From positions 2,485,742 to 2,545,741 of the forward strand of contig CM022674.1 in NCBI GenBank assembly GCA_012295275.1: a stretch of DNA of 60,000 bases, in the 5' to 3' direction. This document shows, piece after piece, positions 12,832 to 24,818 of the stretch. Under the pieces are notes generated by a model. That model did not search any database. It saw only the letters and a list, made by a program, of their open reading frames with translations, and was not told where the DNA came from. Position 1 is the first letter of the stretch; the number at the start of each line of letters is the position of its first letter. Both the position numbers and the translations under genes were made by a program. The DNA is from Chrysomallon squamiferum. Taxonomy: Eukaryota > Mollusca > Gastropoda > Neomphalida > Peltospiridae.

Positions 12832-12968
12832 AGTCAGTAATGAACAAATTCGCTACAACCGGTCACAAAACGATGAAATACACTGTGGAGTGATAAAACT
12901 TAGCTTATGTGGAAGAGAACAGTATCGATTTTACAACAATGACAACTGACAACAACATTGATTTCCTT

Positions 12969-12974
12969 AATAAA
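12969..12974 (+). terminator. Polyadenylation signal of the receptor gene
   Basis: AATAAA about 670 bp after the stop codon, followed within 10 bp by a GTGTTG and poly-T stretch that fits a downstream GU/U-rich element. It implies a 3' UTR of about 0.7 kb containing the CA and TAA microsatellites. Confidence 0.55.
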
Positions 12975-13244
12975 GCTGTGTTGTTTTTTTATCTTTTTTT
13001 TATTATTTATTATCATCATTACAAAAGAGAAGCAAAAGAGTGTTAGGAAATCGCAACATGGGATTGAAAAACTGTGATAGATATAGATCGGTGAGCTCGT
13101 GTGCGTGCCAGCGTATATAAAATATTAAACGATTATAAATATTAAATGCATTTTCCTACTTGCGAAACATTGTAATTCAGTCACGATAATATTTTATTAT
13201 TTATTTTACAATATTGAAGTCGAATAGACGAGTACATACATGCT

Positions 13245-13346
13245 TGGATACACGTACATACATACACATAAATAAATAAATAAATATATATATATATATA
13301 TATTGACATACGCAAATATATATACACACACACATATACACATAGG

Positions 13347-13390
<44 letters not shown>

Positions 13391-13456
13391 TACAGAAACT
13401 CAACACATACACACACAAACACACAAACATCTATCGTTTTTAGCTCTTTTTTTTAC

Positions 13457-13504
<48 letters not shown>

Positions 13505-13515
13505 TTTTTTTTTTT
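13245..13515. repeat. CATA / TA / GATA-GACA / ATT microsatellite cluster
   Basis: Successive short tracts: AAAT and TA near 13268-13302, (GACA)n at 13352-13391, (ATT)n at 13459-13502 and poly-T to 13525. Confidence 0.9.
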
Positions 13516-13703
13516 TTTTTTTTTCTTTTTATTAATTATCACTAAGTTCAAATATTAGAGATATTTGGGGGTTTTTTCTATAAAAAAACGTTTAGATAAG
13601 AATATTTACCGGATAAACTGATAGCAACACGTACCTGAAAAAAAAAAAAAAAACTTTACGGCTAATAACGACCTTGTTGTTTTAACAATGGCAGATGCTG
13701 TTG

Positions 13704-13952
13704 TCACATTGTTGACCACAAACATGATGGAACATATTCTTCAAACTTTCTTTCTTTTAATCTGACGAACGTACCACTCAGCACAGTAAGCTGGTAATCT
13801 GGAGTTAATGTCAAAATCAGTGATGCATATTTAAGGACGTACCAAGCCATTAGCTGTGCAAGATATTGTAACACGTGTCTGATGTGTTCGTATGGGAATT
13901 TCCGTGTGTCAGAATATATTTTTGTATCAAACTGAGTAAGCACTGTAGACAA
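13704..13952 (-). CDS. Unrecognised 82-codon ORF (doubtful)
   Basis: A non-low-complexity frame on the minus strand with a mixed amino-acid composition, starting MSTVLTQFDTKIYSD and ending YVPSCLWSTM. I recognise no domain, and no promoter or splice signals stand out. In AT-rich eukaryotic DNA an isolated frame of this size can arise by chance. It is listed only because it is not repeat-derived. Confidence 0.12.
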   Translation of the reverse strand: MSTVLTQFDTKIYSDTRKFPYEHIRHVLQYLAQLMAWYVLKYASLILTLTPDYQLTVLSGTFVRLKERKFEEYVPSCLWSTM

Positions 13953-13959
13953 TGTACTC

Positions 13960-14300
13960 TATATACATATGTGTGCATAAGGATTCATGACATTAACCAT
14001 TGTGAGTATGTAAAAAACAAAAAGAAATAGTTTATAGTTATCTCATCACTTCTGGTGTTAAAGAGAAGTGTTGTTTCATATTAACAAGGTAACATGCCAT
14101 TTGATGATTCCTTCAACACCTCTTCTGATTATTTACATTTCCATGGGTTTACACAGTATATTTTTTTTTTTTTCCGGTTAAGCTATTTCTATATGATTTG
14201 CGGTCTATACAGTTTGAGACAATTCCAGATAAATCAGTAGGAATGACCTTTTCACATTCCACTTTTTTTTCTTTTTTTTTAAAATGTATTTGTCTTTTTC
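13960..14300. other. AT-rich spacer
   Basis: No gene or repeat recognised beyond poly-T near 14161 and 14263. Confidence 0.45.
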
Positions 14301-14305
14301 TTCTA

Positions 14306-14310
<5 letters not shown>

Positions 14311-14347
<37 letters not shown>

Positions 14348-14416
14348 AATGTTCACTTGATGGTAATGACAAACAGTGTAACAAAGAACTGAAAAAACAC
14401 AATTTAACAACAAAAA

Positions 14417-14447
<31 letters not shown>

Positions 14448-14458
14448 ATATAAATAAA
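14311..14458. repeat. (GT)n and (AAAT)n microsatellites
   Basis: (GT)n at 14311-14345 and (AAAT)n at about 14416-14458, separated by 70 bp of unique sequence. Confidence 0.93.
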
Positions 14459-14459
14459 G

Positions 14460-15353
14460 AATAACGATAACAATATGATTGCAAACATCATGTTTCAAAA
14501 TTCCTGGTTGCACTAATATGTTGTTATCGTTCAGAGATCAGGGAAAGCAGATTTCAAAGTAAGACAGTGTCAGTGATTCCGAACAACAGATAAAGATTTT
14601 TATTATTTTTTTATTATTATTTTTTTTTTACAGATAATATTGCATCTTATTCCGGACAACATATTTTTATGATAATTCCCCCCAAAAGACTCAATTTGTG
14701 ATATTTAAAAAAGAATATATTTTGTGTAAAATAAATCAAGATATATTTGTATAGTTCCAAGCAGACCATGTCTTGCCTTGATTACAAACCAGATACGTTT
14801 TATGACGAGAGCAGATGACGTTTGGACGTGGTGACATTAAGCAATACACAATCTGGACTACGCAAACAACACATCTAGCAAATAAAACATTTTTATTTAT
14901 TTATTTATTTATGTTTCGACAAATTTTTTTTTTATTCTTTTTTTTTTTTATTATTATTTTTTTTAATGGTTGTTTATTTTTGTTTTGATCACTTGAAAGA
15001 AAAAAAAACAACACTGTGACAAGAAAAAAGTTTTCGTGTGAAAAAAAAAGAAAAAGAATAATCTGTTTCTATTTTTGGTATATACTAATTTAAAACGAAA
15101 TCATGTCACAACGTATTAATGTACAACGCGACATTATTCTGATGAGGCGAAATGATATTTTCTAATCTTGCATATCCGGGCAAAGAAATGTTATTATTAA
15201 TCGCTAGATACATCATTGTGACGGGTGTATGATTGGATGATTTCCAAAGTGACAGATGTCGTGCACTGTCTCATAAATTTGTATTTTTGTTTCAGTTATT
15301 CATAGAGTAACTGCAATGATGTTTTATTTATTATTATGATTTATTATTATTAG

Positions 15354-15356
<3 letters not shown>
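14460..15356. other. AT-rich spacer
   Basis: Unique AT-rich sequence with homopolymer T and A runs. No coding frame, RNA gene or element end recognised. Confidence 0.45.
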
Positions 15357-15394
<38 letters not shown>

Positions 15395-15412
15395 CATTAT
15401 TATTATTATTTT
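15357..15412. repeat. (TTA)n microsatellite
   Basis: About 55 bp of TTA with one TCA interruption. Confidence 0.93.
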
Positions 15413-15425
15413 TAAGAACTCATAT

Positions 15426-15720
15426 TCTTATGATTAGTGTTGAAATATTTATATTCGTACCATAAGTATCAAACTACCGTATATTCGTAATAAAAGTACC
15501 AGAATACTTATATTCGCTTGATGAGTAATAAAATACATTCCTTTTTTTTTAATAAATATTAAATAACATATATTGTGATAAAATATTTATGTTTGTTTGG
15601 AATGTATTAATACACTTATAATTCGTATCATAAGTATTGAAATACTAATATTCGTATTTATATTAAAACTGTTTATATTTGTTTGGTAAATGTTAAAATA
15701 TTTAGGTTCATGTTTATGTA
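15426..15720. repeat. Degenerate ~30-bp tandem repeat
   Basis: The motif ATATTCGTA...AAGTAxxxxAATA recurs with about 30-bp spacing (TATTCG at about 15450, 15481 and 15511, with weaker copies to 15720). Strong divergence between units suggests an old minisatellite. No coding content. Confidence 0.55.
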
Positions 15721-16088
15721 ATACATACAAGAATATGATATTTTTAACGTTTTTTTTTCTCTATTTATTCAGGTTTTTCGAATGTAGGGGTTATATTTTT
15801 TTTTTTTCATCAGTACAAGAACACATGTATGGAACAAAAATATATAACTAGTTTTAATTCTGACTTTGTAGAGGATTCAGTAAAGCTGAATTCGACATTT
15901 GATGTTTGTTCAGTGAGAAAAAAACGTCAAAATAATGTCTACATGAGTGTCAAAATATCGTGTCCAGATACGTCAAAACAGTCAAAATATTAAAGTTGTA
16001 TCAGTTAGTAGTCGACCTTACAGTTCCCTAACTCCATTTTGAATTATCACGCAACTATAATCAATATGAGTTTACTAGGTATAGTTAG

Positions 16089-16120
<32 letters not shown>

Positions 16121-16530
16121 TTGACTTACAGAAATGTTTAAAAATATATACTGACTATTTTATGGAAAATGTTAACGTAATGAAAAGCCACCAAAAAAAA
16201 AAAAATATAATAAAATATATATATAATATATATAAAAAAATAAAAATAGAAATAAAGAAATACATAAAAGAAAAAGAAAAAAACCCAAAGAATAAAGGCT
16301 AAGTATTTAATGGAAAATTGTGATACATTACGTATCCTTTTGGGGTACGAGTCAAAAATTGATACACAATATTTGTGTTATTAAAATAACACCACCATTT
16401 ACTGAACAAAACAGAAAAAAATCAACAATATTTTTTTAGTACGATTTTTCACACATTAAAGAAAATAGAATAAAATTAAGATAAAATAATGAAACCTAAA
16501 ATGAAAGGTCAACAAATTTTCACGATAATG
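15721..16530. other. AT-rich spacer with long poly-A
   Basis: Includes a roughly 31-bp poly-A at 16089-16119 and further A-rich sequence to 16280. The Lys-rich frame across it is a poly-A translation. Nothing else recognised. Confidence 0.45.
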
Positions 16531-16534
16531 AACA

Positions 16535-17290
16535 AAATCTCTGTGTGTGATATTAATGATGAATATAATCTGTATGTGATATTCGGTAAATACTATATAG
16601 GTTTGTGATGAACAAGCTGAATATAGTTTGTGTGAAAAGTTATAGAAAAACTACAACTACAGCATCAATTTGTGTGTGATATTCAGGGTTAATACAATAC
16701 ATTAGTGATGTTGAAAATGAATACTATTTGTGTATGTGATATTAACGAAAAATACAACATTGTAACAAAATGAATACAAATTATGTTAACTGTCAAAGAA
16801 AAATACAATATTGTAACAAAACGAATACAATTTGTGTGTGATATCAGAGAAAAATATACCACTGCATCAAGAAGAATACAATTTTTGTGTGTGTTATTGA
16901 AGAAAAATACAATTACCACTATCAAAATGAATACAATTTGTGTGTGGTTTTACAGAAAAAAGAAATATTGCTCTCAAGATGAATTCTCTTTTTTGTGTTA
17001 TATTCAGGATTAAAACAATACAACAGTGATGTTGAAAACTGAATACAATTTACCTGTGATGCTACAGAAAACTCTAATATTGAATTAAAACTCGTTATTC
17101 AGGAAGAGCACTAATAATGAATAAGGATAAAAATTAAACAGTATATTTTGTGTGTGAATAACGGTGACAATACGCTTGTATGAAATAAACAAACACGTCA
17201 GTTTTATACAACATGAATACAATGTGTGAGTGATATTAAACAAAAAAAATATTGACAAGTACATACTACACTGAGTATTATACAATTTCT
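16535..17290. repeat. Degenerate ~54-bp minisatellite
   Basis: A unit centred on GAATACAATTTGTGTGTGAT followed by an A-rich half recurs at about 16561, 16617, 16718, 16771, 16822, 16873, 16928, 16980, 17040 and 17214. Most spacings are 51-60 bp and units are roughly 70-90% alike by eye. Both strands carry frames that keep restarting in this block, which is expected of such a repeat. Confidence 0.75.
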
Positions 17291-17528
17291 GTTCGATGAT
17301 CAGGAAACATAAAGTATGTGATATAAAGTATGAGTCATACATACTCCATTGTTTTTCAACAAACAATTATTATCATTACATTCAAGAAAACAAAATGAAT
17401 TCTTATTATACCGATGGAATGCACAATATTTCTTTTTCGAGCAATACTTTTCACTTTATTTTATTTATTTATTTATTTATTTGTTTATTATTATTTGTTT
17501 CTGTACTGTGTGTCATGTTTCAAGAAAC

Positions 17529-17812
17529 TTCTTACGTGTGGTCGCACCTTTAGCAAGAAGTCATTTACAGAAGATGGATTCTAAAGTTCTTACGTGTGGT
17601 CGCACCTTTAGCAAGAAGTCATTCACAGAAGATGGATTCTAAAGTTCTTACGTATGGTCGTACCTTTAGCCAAAAAACTGCTCTCAGTCATTGGTTCCTG
17701 AACATTCCTACGTGAGATCGTACCTTTAGCAGGAAATTATTCCCAGATCATGGTTTCTAAAATTCACTATGTGTGAACGACCTTTAGCAAGAACACATTC
17801 TCATAAAAGATG
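17529..17812 (+). pseudogene. Decayed tandem array resembling C2H2 zinc-finger coding sequence
   Basis: Five units share ACCTTTAGC, with the TTAGC landmark at about 17550, 17608, 17666, 17726 and 17784 (58, 58, 60 and 58 bp apart). Units read as CGRTFSKKS and TFSQKTALSHW..LNI, which resemble the second half of a C2H2 finger (CGKxFSxxxxLxxHxxxH). A normal finger plus linker is 84 bp; here about 26 bp, including much of the linker and first Cys region, is missing from each unit. Stops interrupt every frame after the second unit. It could be a zinc-finger relic re-amplified as a minisatellite, or a minisatellite that mimics one. Confidence 0.45.
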
Positions 17813-18125
17813 AAAACTGTACTAGACGATCCCAGTTTATATTTGTATGTGTGTACATATAATACTGTGTGAAGCTGACACCTTGTTCTGAAAGCTTTAA
17901 GAAATGAAGAGATTTTCTGATTAGCTCTGCAGACGTTAATATCACATAAGTAATTATAATATTGTCTTTCAAAACTAAACATAGATGAACATATATATGT
18001 ATATCACTTATTTTTAGACCGTTAATAACATAATCTCATTATTACTGTAATTGTTGTTAGTGTTACATATGACCAAAAAGAAAAGAAAAAAAAGAATATA
18101 ATTTATTGTTGACAAATACCGTTGA
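17813..18125. other. AT-rich spacer
   Basis: Unique AT-rich sequence between the finger-like array and a TTTA tract. No feature recognised. Confidence 0.4.
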
Positions 18126-18169
18126 AGTTTTGTTTGTTTGTTTGTTTGTTTGTTTATTTATTTATTTGT

Positions 18170-18248
<79 letters not shown>

Positions 18249-18252
18249 TTAG
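18126..18252. repeat. (TTTG)n-(TTTA)n microsatellite
   Basis: TTTG units turn into about 100 bp of TTTA. Confidence 0.95.
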
Positions 18253-18612
18253 ATTGTTGTTTAGTTTTGTTTGAGAATCTATGACATGTATTTTACTTCA
18301 TAATATAGCAACTGCACAATTATATTATCTTTGGAAAAACCTGTGGTAAGTACTGTCTTGCTAAGAAAACCAGATACGTTGTGAAATAACAATGGAAATA
18401 AAAAGTATTATTTAATTTGTATTAATGATTTTCTTCTAATAATATATGTCCTTTCCTTTCTGTTAGGAGTCTGTATGTACGTACGTGTGTTTGTCCGTTC
18501 CGTCATTTGTCTGTCCTCCTTCTTTGATGCATTCATTCATCTTTATTTTATTCAAAGACAGAGTAATATTTGTGTTATTATACTTCAGCTTTTTCTAGTT
18601 GTCACTTCTTTT

Positions 18613-18616
<4 letters not shown>

Positions 18617-18673
<57 letters not shown>

Positions 18674-18712
18674 TTATTATTATTATCATCATCATCATCA
18701 TCATCATCATCA
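18617..18712. repeat. (TTA)n-(TCA)n compound microsatellite
   Basis: TTA triplets to 18685 followed by perfect TCA triplets to about 18711. Confidence 0.93.
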
Positions 18713-18776
18713 ATATCAGTAGTAATTATTGATTAACTAATTTATTTTTCCTGATTTCATTCAAATTCTTTCATAC

Positions 18777-19520
18777 AAAAAAAAAAAAAAAAAAAAAAAA
18801 ATCAAATCAAATCAAATCCAGGAAAAGAAAAGAAAGAAAAATGAAAATACAAATATGTTCTTTATTGTTTGAACACAAAGAAACGATGTTACTGCATGAC
18901 TGACAGAGCAAACTAATACAAAAAAAAAAAAAAAAAAAAAAAAATGAAAGAACAAAATGCCAGAAAAGAAAAAAAAAGATAAATCGAGAAAAAAAGGACA
19001 AAAGACGCGAAAAATGAAAAAGGTTAAAAAAAAAAAAAAAAAAAAAATCAATGAGAAATTGTGGAAGAAAAAGGAAAAAAAAAAACGGAAGGAAAGATGG
19101 ATAGAGAGAAAGATGGATGGATGCATGGATGGATATATGTATAAACGGACAGATTGACAGATAGATTATGGAGGCAGATAGTCAAGCTAGTTGGCAGACA
19201 AATACAGAGACAGACAGACAGACAGACAGACGAAAGGTAGAGAGATAAGGACTAAGAAAGAAACAAACAAACGGAGAACAGAATCGGCAAATGACTAACG
19301 AAAAAAGACAACAAAGACTTGAGAAACGAACGACGAATCGAAGCAAGAAGAAAGAATGAAGGGAGGAAAGAAAGAAAGAAGAACAAATGAAGAAAGAAAG
19401 AAAGAACAACAATTGAAGAAAGAAAGAAATGACAAAATAAAGCAGCTAAGATGAAGAAAGAATTGTTAAAGAGAAACGTCAAAGATAAATGCCAAATAGA
19501 AAATTACTGAAGCTATTCTG
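18777..19520. other. Purine-rich, A-homopolymer tract region
   Basis: A strongly A/G-biased + strand over about 700 bp, with poly-A runs (18778-18800, 18920-18943, 19027-19047), GATG/GGAT and (GACA)n at 19206-19230, then GAAA-type repeats. Lys/Arg-rich frames follow from this composition. No gene seen. Confidence 0.6.
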
Positions 19521-19912
19521 TTTCGCAGACAGTTCAATTCCCATGTAAAGATAAAAACGGGAAATCAAATCCTGCAGTTTACTTGTAATTTTAACCGATA
19601 AATTATGACTTTAAGTTAAATATAGTCTCCGTTCTTCACAAAACTGGTAAACATATTGAATTTGCTTTGTAAATTTAATATTGAAATCTAAATTATAAAT
19701 CTTTTAATACTGTTATTAAATTGCTCGACAATATTTTTTTTTCTTTTTTTTTCTTCTATTTTTTGGTTTTTGTTTCTCCAGTTAAAGGTTTATCAATTAT
19801 TCGTTAATTGGAATAACATGAGTAATAATAGGGATGTTCTTTGAGGCATCGTTGGAATTTATTGATCTTTTACCATACGTCAAAAGCAACAAAAGGATAG
19901 AATTAGAGAGAA
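19521..19912. other. Unique spacer
   Basis: Non-repetitive AT-rich sequence leading to the composite repeat copy. No gene recognised. Confidence 0.4.
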
Positions 19913-19913
<1 letters not shown>

Positions 19914-20009
<96 letters not shown>

Positions 20010-20263
20010 CAGAGAGAGAGAGAGAATGAGAGAGTGATAGAGAGAGAGACAGAGAGATGAGAGAGAGACAGAGACAGAGAGAGAATGAGAGAGAGACAGA
20101 GACAGACAGAGAGAGAGACAGACAGAGAGATAGACAGAGAGAGAGAAAGAAAGAGAGAGAGAGAAAGAAAGAGAGAGAGAGAGACAGCGAGAGAGAAAGA
20201 AAGCGAGAGACAGAGAGAGAGATAGACAGAGAGAAAGAAAGAGAGAGTGAAAGACAGACAGAC

Positions 20264-20346
<83 letters not shown>
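19914..20346. repeat. Long GA tract of composite repeat copy I (inverted)
   Basis: About 430 bp of GA with scattered CA, AAAG and GACA interruptions. On the minus strand this is the CT tract that follows block F in the other copies of the composite family. Confidence 0.93.
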
Positions 20347-20350
<4 letters not shown>

Positions 20351-20626
20351 ATACTGACTGATGGTGGAGCGGCAGTGAGCTTGAATGAGGCAGAAATAAA
20401 GATATAAATATAATGGAACACGTATCAAAATATTCAAAATATAAACTCAAAATCGGCACGTACACGCACACGCACACACATACGTTCATTGATTCACGCT
20501 CAAACACAGTGACCTCCACTAAGATCACAGAGAATTAGAAAGAAACGCTTGACTGTTTGAGCTTGCGTATACGATTCGGGGAGGGAGAGGAGGTAGGAGG
20601 GTGACCGCTGTCCTCCCTCCCCATTC
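20347..20626 (-). repeat. Composite repeat, block F (copy I)
   Basis: The reverse complement matches 33007-33260 closely, including the G-rich hairpin segment, TCAAGCGTTTxTTTCTAATTC and the stretch ending ATTCACGCTCACTGCCGCT. It matches 30690-30890 and 45830-46012 for all but the G-rich part. Non-coding. Confidence 0.92.
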
Positions 20627-21198
20627 GTACGTAGATATATTCTAACCAATATATTAACTGACTGGAACTCTGTCGTATTTCTCTCTATGTACGTAGGTAT
20701 GTTCTAACTAATATATTAACTGACTGGAACTCTGTCGTATTTCTCTCTACGTACGTAGATATATTCTAACTAATATATTAACTGACTGGAACTCTGTCGT
20801 ATTTCTCTCTATGTACGTAGGTATGTTCTAACTAATATATTAACTGACTGGAACTCTGTCGTATTTCTCTCTACGTACGTAGATATATTCTAACTAATAT
20901 ATTAACTGACTGGAACTCTGTCGTATTTCTCTCTATGTACGCAGATATGTTCTAACTAATATATTAACTGACTGGAACTCTGTCGTATTTCTCTCTATGT
21001 ACGCAGATATGTTCTAACTAATATATTAACTGACTGGAACTCTGTCGTATTTCTCTCTATGTACGCAGATATGTTCTAACTAATATATTAACTGACTGGA
21101 ATTCTGTCGTATTTCTCTCTATGTACGCAGATATGTTCTAACCAATATATTAACTGACTGGAACTCTGTCGTATTTCTCTTTATGTACATCGATTAAT
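20627..21198 (-). repeat. 62-bp minisatellite, about 9 copies (copy I)
   Basis: Unit of 62 bp starting TCTAACTAATATATTAACTG, at 20641 and every 62 bp to 21137. Copies are almost identical, differing mainly at TACGTAGATA/TACGCAGATA. The same unit in opposite orientation forms the 31950-33006 array. Confidence 0.97.
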
Positions 21199-21325
21199 TA
21201 CAGACATTTTTCTTAATGATTTATCAGTCTTTAACTTCTGAAACGTTGCTAAGAACTTTTTTTTTTCTGTTTTATTTCCGTTAATTATGAGAAAATATAG
21301 CTATCAGTTGACAGTAGCTCATTGC
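21199..21325 (-). repeat. Composite repeat, block D (copy I)
   Basis: The reverse complement matches the block D end in other copies: GTCAACTGxTAGCT, TTCATAATTAACG, an A-run, AGCAACxTTTCAGAAGTTAA and GACTGATAAATCATTAAGAA. It fixes block order D-minisatellite-F-CT for this family. Confidence 0.88.
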
Positions 21326-21690
21326 TCTCATGACTCCAACTGTTACAGGTTAGAATCAGGACGTTGAGATATTTTATATCAGTTTTATTCCATCGTCTTA
21401 CTTTGTGTTTAGTGAAAATAATAAGTTGCAAACATACTATATTTTAAATATATCACAAAATAAATGTATAAATATAAAATGAATGAATAAATAAATAAAT
21501 AAATAAATAATAAAAATAATAATAATCATCATTATGATCATCATAATAATTTTTAAAAAAACATACGTTATATCATTAATAATTTTAAAAAAAACGGTCT
21601 AGGAAGCAAGTTAAATGTTTGTTTTCCATAGCCTGTGCTAATAATATCGTTATCTTTATTTATCCTATTTGATCAATAAAAAAACGTCTA
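21326..21690. other. AT-rich spacer
   Basis: Includes (AAAT)n at about 21483-21510. No gene seen. Confidence 0.45.
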
Positions 21691-21694
21691 AACG

Positions 21695-21845
21695 AGTTAC
21701 GCACGTCACTTACGCGTGCGTAACTACGACATTTTGAAAAGTTTTATGTGGCAGCGTCACGTTTATTGGACGTTTCTGGCTTTGAAGCGAAGTCAAATAT
21801 AGAGTAGTTAATCGCAGGTGGATATATATAAATACGGCATTGTTA
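21695..21845 (+). promoter_or_regulatory. Promoter-like cluster with a perfect 11-bp hairpin
   Basis: AGTTACGCACG (21695-21705) and its exact inverse CGTGCGTAACT (21715-21725) flank a 9-bp spacer that includes an ACGTCA half-CRE. Downstream are an inverted CCAAT (TTATTGG, about 21773-21779), a TATATATAAATA box (about 21824-21835) and a 6-bp hairpin ATACGG/CCGTAT. The order CRE-CCAAT-TATA with plausible spacing resembles a core promoter. No gene is recognised downstream, so function is conjecture. Confidence 0.25.
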
Positions 21846-22727
21846 CCGTATAAACTTAAATAAATGAATCACTACCTGACACCTTGTGACTTTTTTTTAA
21901 ATGATGTTATACGGTTTTTAATCTTTTCACTGCTACATGCCGTATTTCACATACAGTTTTATATTAAAGCAAATAGGTTACATTTCTAAAGTATGTTAGG
22001 AGTGGTATGGATACTGTAGTGTAGTTATAAGCATTTATATTTAATAGATATATTGGCTTTACCGTTGCTTTCACTATAATGGAAGAGTGTCATACAGCAC
22101 AGGTTCCGGATCGCTGTATAAATAAATATATGAATCAAAATGAAGCGAAATTTGAATCTGTAAAATAATACAGTGTTTGTAATCAACACAATGCAGTGCT
22201 ATGCAAAAGAATATATGGATATCTTACACTATATCGTACAGAACAGTACCATATACCACAGCATACACAGTCATGCCGCGGTTTAACACGAAATAGAACA
22301 TATTACTACGCACACATCATAAGTTCTCTCAGTAGAAAAAAAAAAAAAAAAAAGAGATGTACCACTAACAATACCGTCTTCTATTAAAGCATTTACGGTA
22401 TTTCGTGACATCAGATAATTTCTAGTTGAAAAAAAAACCCGACAGAAGTCTTGTCAGCGATATTGTTATGCAAGAAGGAAGATATAAATTATTGAAGAAA
22501 CGGCAAATCACTGCATCGTGCGTCTGCCATTCAAGCGAAATGTTTGTGTGAACGTTTATTGGTCAAGAGCACGCCAGTAGGGACGAAACTATTCCGCTGA
22601 AATAGGGGTGTCAGCTTATCGAATGATAAACTGTAAAAAAAAAATAAATAACTATACAGTTCTTACGTAATCAAGTACTGGTACTAAAATGTTAACTCAG
22701 ATTGATTGATTTATTTGTTTGTTTGTT

Positions 22728-22735
<8 letters not shown>
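21846..22735. other. AT-rich unique region
   Basis: Unique sequence with short frames only (largest about 63 codons ending in poly-Lys from an A-run at 22336). Nothing recognised. Confidence 0.45.
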
Positions 22736-22781
<46 letters not shown>

Positions 22782-22921
22782 GATACTGACATTGTTATTA
22801 TTGTTGTCGTCGTTGTTGTTCTTTTTTTTCTTCTTCTTTTTTCTTCTTCTTATTATTATGTTTATTTTATTATTATTATTAGTTTTTAAATTATTTATTT
22901 ATTTATTACTTTGGTGGTGAA
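22736..22921. repeat. (TTA)n and TTG/TTC triplet cluster
   Basis: TTA at 22737-22781, then imperfect TTG, TTC and TTA triplets to 22920. Confidence 0.85.
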
Positions 22922-23975
22922 TCGTCTCAACATATGTGAAAGTTTTTGTATTAGGCATATTTAACAGCTCAAAATAAACAAAAAACTAAACAAGGAATTA
23001 AAACTGCAGCAAAAGTTAAAACTGCAGTCATTAAAATTTAAACATTTTCCCCCTCTTCATTTTCGACTTGTATCACATTTTACATCACTAAACTTTAGAC
23101 TGATAAAAACACTCTAAATATTAAGATGTGCCTATTTGGATATCGTAATCCATAACAGTTCGTACAAAATCATACATCTTTAGCATACAGTCGTTTTGTT
23201 TTCCAAATTTGTCTAATTTCTTCACTGTGGAATTCAAATTATTAAAGAACATATTAAGTATTACATAACTACGGTTTTTATTAATTAATTAATTAATTTA
23301 TTTATTTATTCATTTACTTACTTACTTACTTACTTATTTTATTTTTCGTTTTTTTTTTCAGTCGTTAAATGAATATGTCTGTAACATTTTTCTAACAAAA
23401 ATGTCAAAAGTATGACGTCATCGTACTTTTCGCTGCTAGCTGTAAATCCGGTATCGCGGCGTTGCCCTTGATTCCACGTGTAGGGTCACAGTTTTCAGCT
23501 TCAGGCATATCATGAACGTTTATATTTATTGTATTTCAGTGTTTTCAGATTAATCCAGCTTTGATGGTATCAAATTGTCATTAATTCTGGATGCAGTTTT
23601 ACCTGGAGGCGTTAGTACATCTTTACCGTATAACCTGAAAAAAAAAAAATAATAATAATAATAAATAAATAAATAAAAAAATAAAAAAAAGGAAAAAAAA
23701 GGAGAAAAGTAATAAAATGATATTCATAAATATTCATTTAATTAATTCTGTTTTCATTCTTCTTTCTTTATTTATTTTTTCTCTCTCTTTTTTTTTGTTT
23801 GTTTTCATTTGATGCTTTTATTTGTTGTTTATTTTCTATTACAATATTTTATTAATGTTCTTGTTTTTCGCCGAAACTTTCTTCTTATTATTTTTCTTTA
23901 CCTTATTTTTCTCCTTTTTTTTTTTTTTCTCTCTTTCTTCTCCTTCTTCTTCTTCAATTTCCCTTCTTTGTTTTC
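22922..23975. other. AT-rich spacer with TTAA/TTTA/TTAC microrepeats
   Basis: Short tetranucleotide repeats at 23279-23340 and AAT/AAAT near 23651-23690. No gene recognised in the unique parts. Confidence 0.45.
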
Positions 23976-23979
23976 TTTA

Positions 23980-24178
23980 TCATCATCATCATCATCATCA
24001 TCATTATTATAAACATTATCATTCTTTTACATCTTTATTTTTTTGTTTTTATTTAGGTTGTTTTTCTTCGTCTTCATCGTCCTATTATTATTATGAGTGT
24101 TATTGTCATTGTTATTTATGATTTTTATTGTTTGTTTTTGTTGAGTTATCTCCTCCATGGTCATCCTCATTGTTGTCG

Positions 24179-24260
<82 letters not shown>
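23980..24260. repeat. TCA and TTA trinucleotide tracts
   Basis: TCA at 23980-24003 and 24178-24226, then TTA to 24257, with T-rich sequence between. The Ser/Met/His homopeptide frames are repeat translations. Confidence 0.9.
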
Positions 24261-24649
24261 AAAGCAGAATGAAAAGCAAAATCCAGTATAAAAAAAAAAC
24301 ATCAACTGATTACGTATCGTCAAATTTTTTTTTATTTTTTTTTTATTTTTTTTAAATATCTATGCTTATTATTTTCACTAATATTGAGCAATTAAGAACA
24401 GGATGTGAAAAATATAAAAAAAATTGTGGGTTAATGCAAAACAAATACCTAACGTCAGTCTTCCTGTAACCAGGATGCCTTTACGACTTAATAATCTGAA
24501 AAAAAGAATTTAAAAAAATGAAATGCAAGCAACACGTCTTTTATTTTTAGTTTTGTCAGTTTTGTGCCCTTAGCAAAAAGTAAGGTAAAGATGCAATAAA
24601 CAGGCTGTTTGTGACTGCAAAATGAACTGCGTTACTTGTTTGTATTCTG

Positions 24650-24785
24650 TGATGAAGTTGACGATGGTGGTGCTGGTGATGTTGATGATGATGTTATTGC
24701 TGGTGGTAATGGTTGAAAAAAATAAGGAAACGACCACGATTACTAAGACTACAACAACACCTACTAGTACTACCACTGCAACCAT

Positions 24786-24818
<33 letters not shown>

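Noticed and set aside
19797-20528. 243-codon Ser-Leu-rich frame on the minus strand, and similar frames at all CT/GA tracts
   Set aside because: CT repeats translate as alternating Ser-Leu and GA as Arg-Glu. No non-repetitive domain or conserved edge exists.
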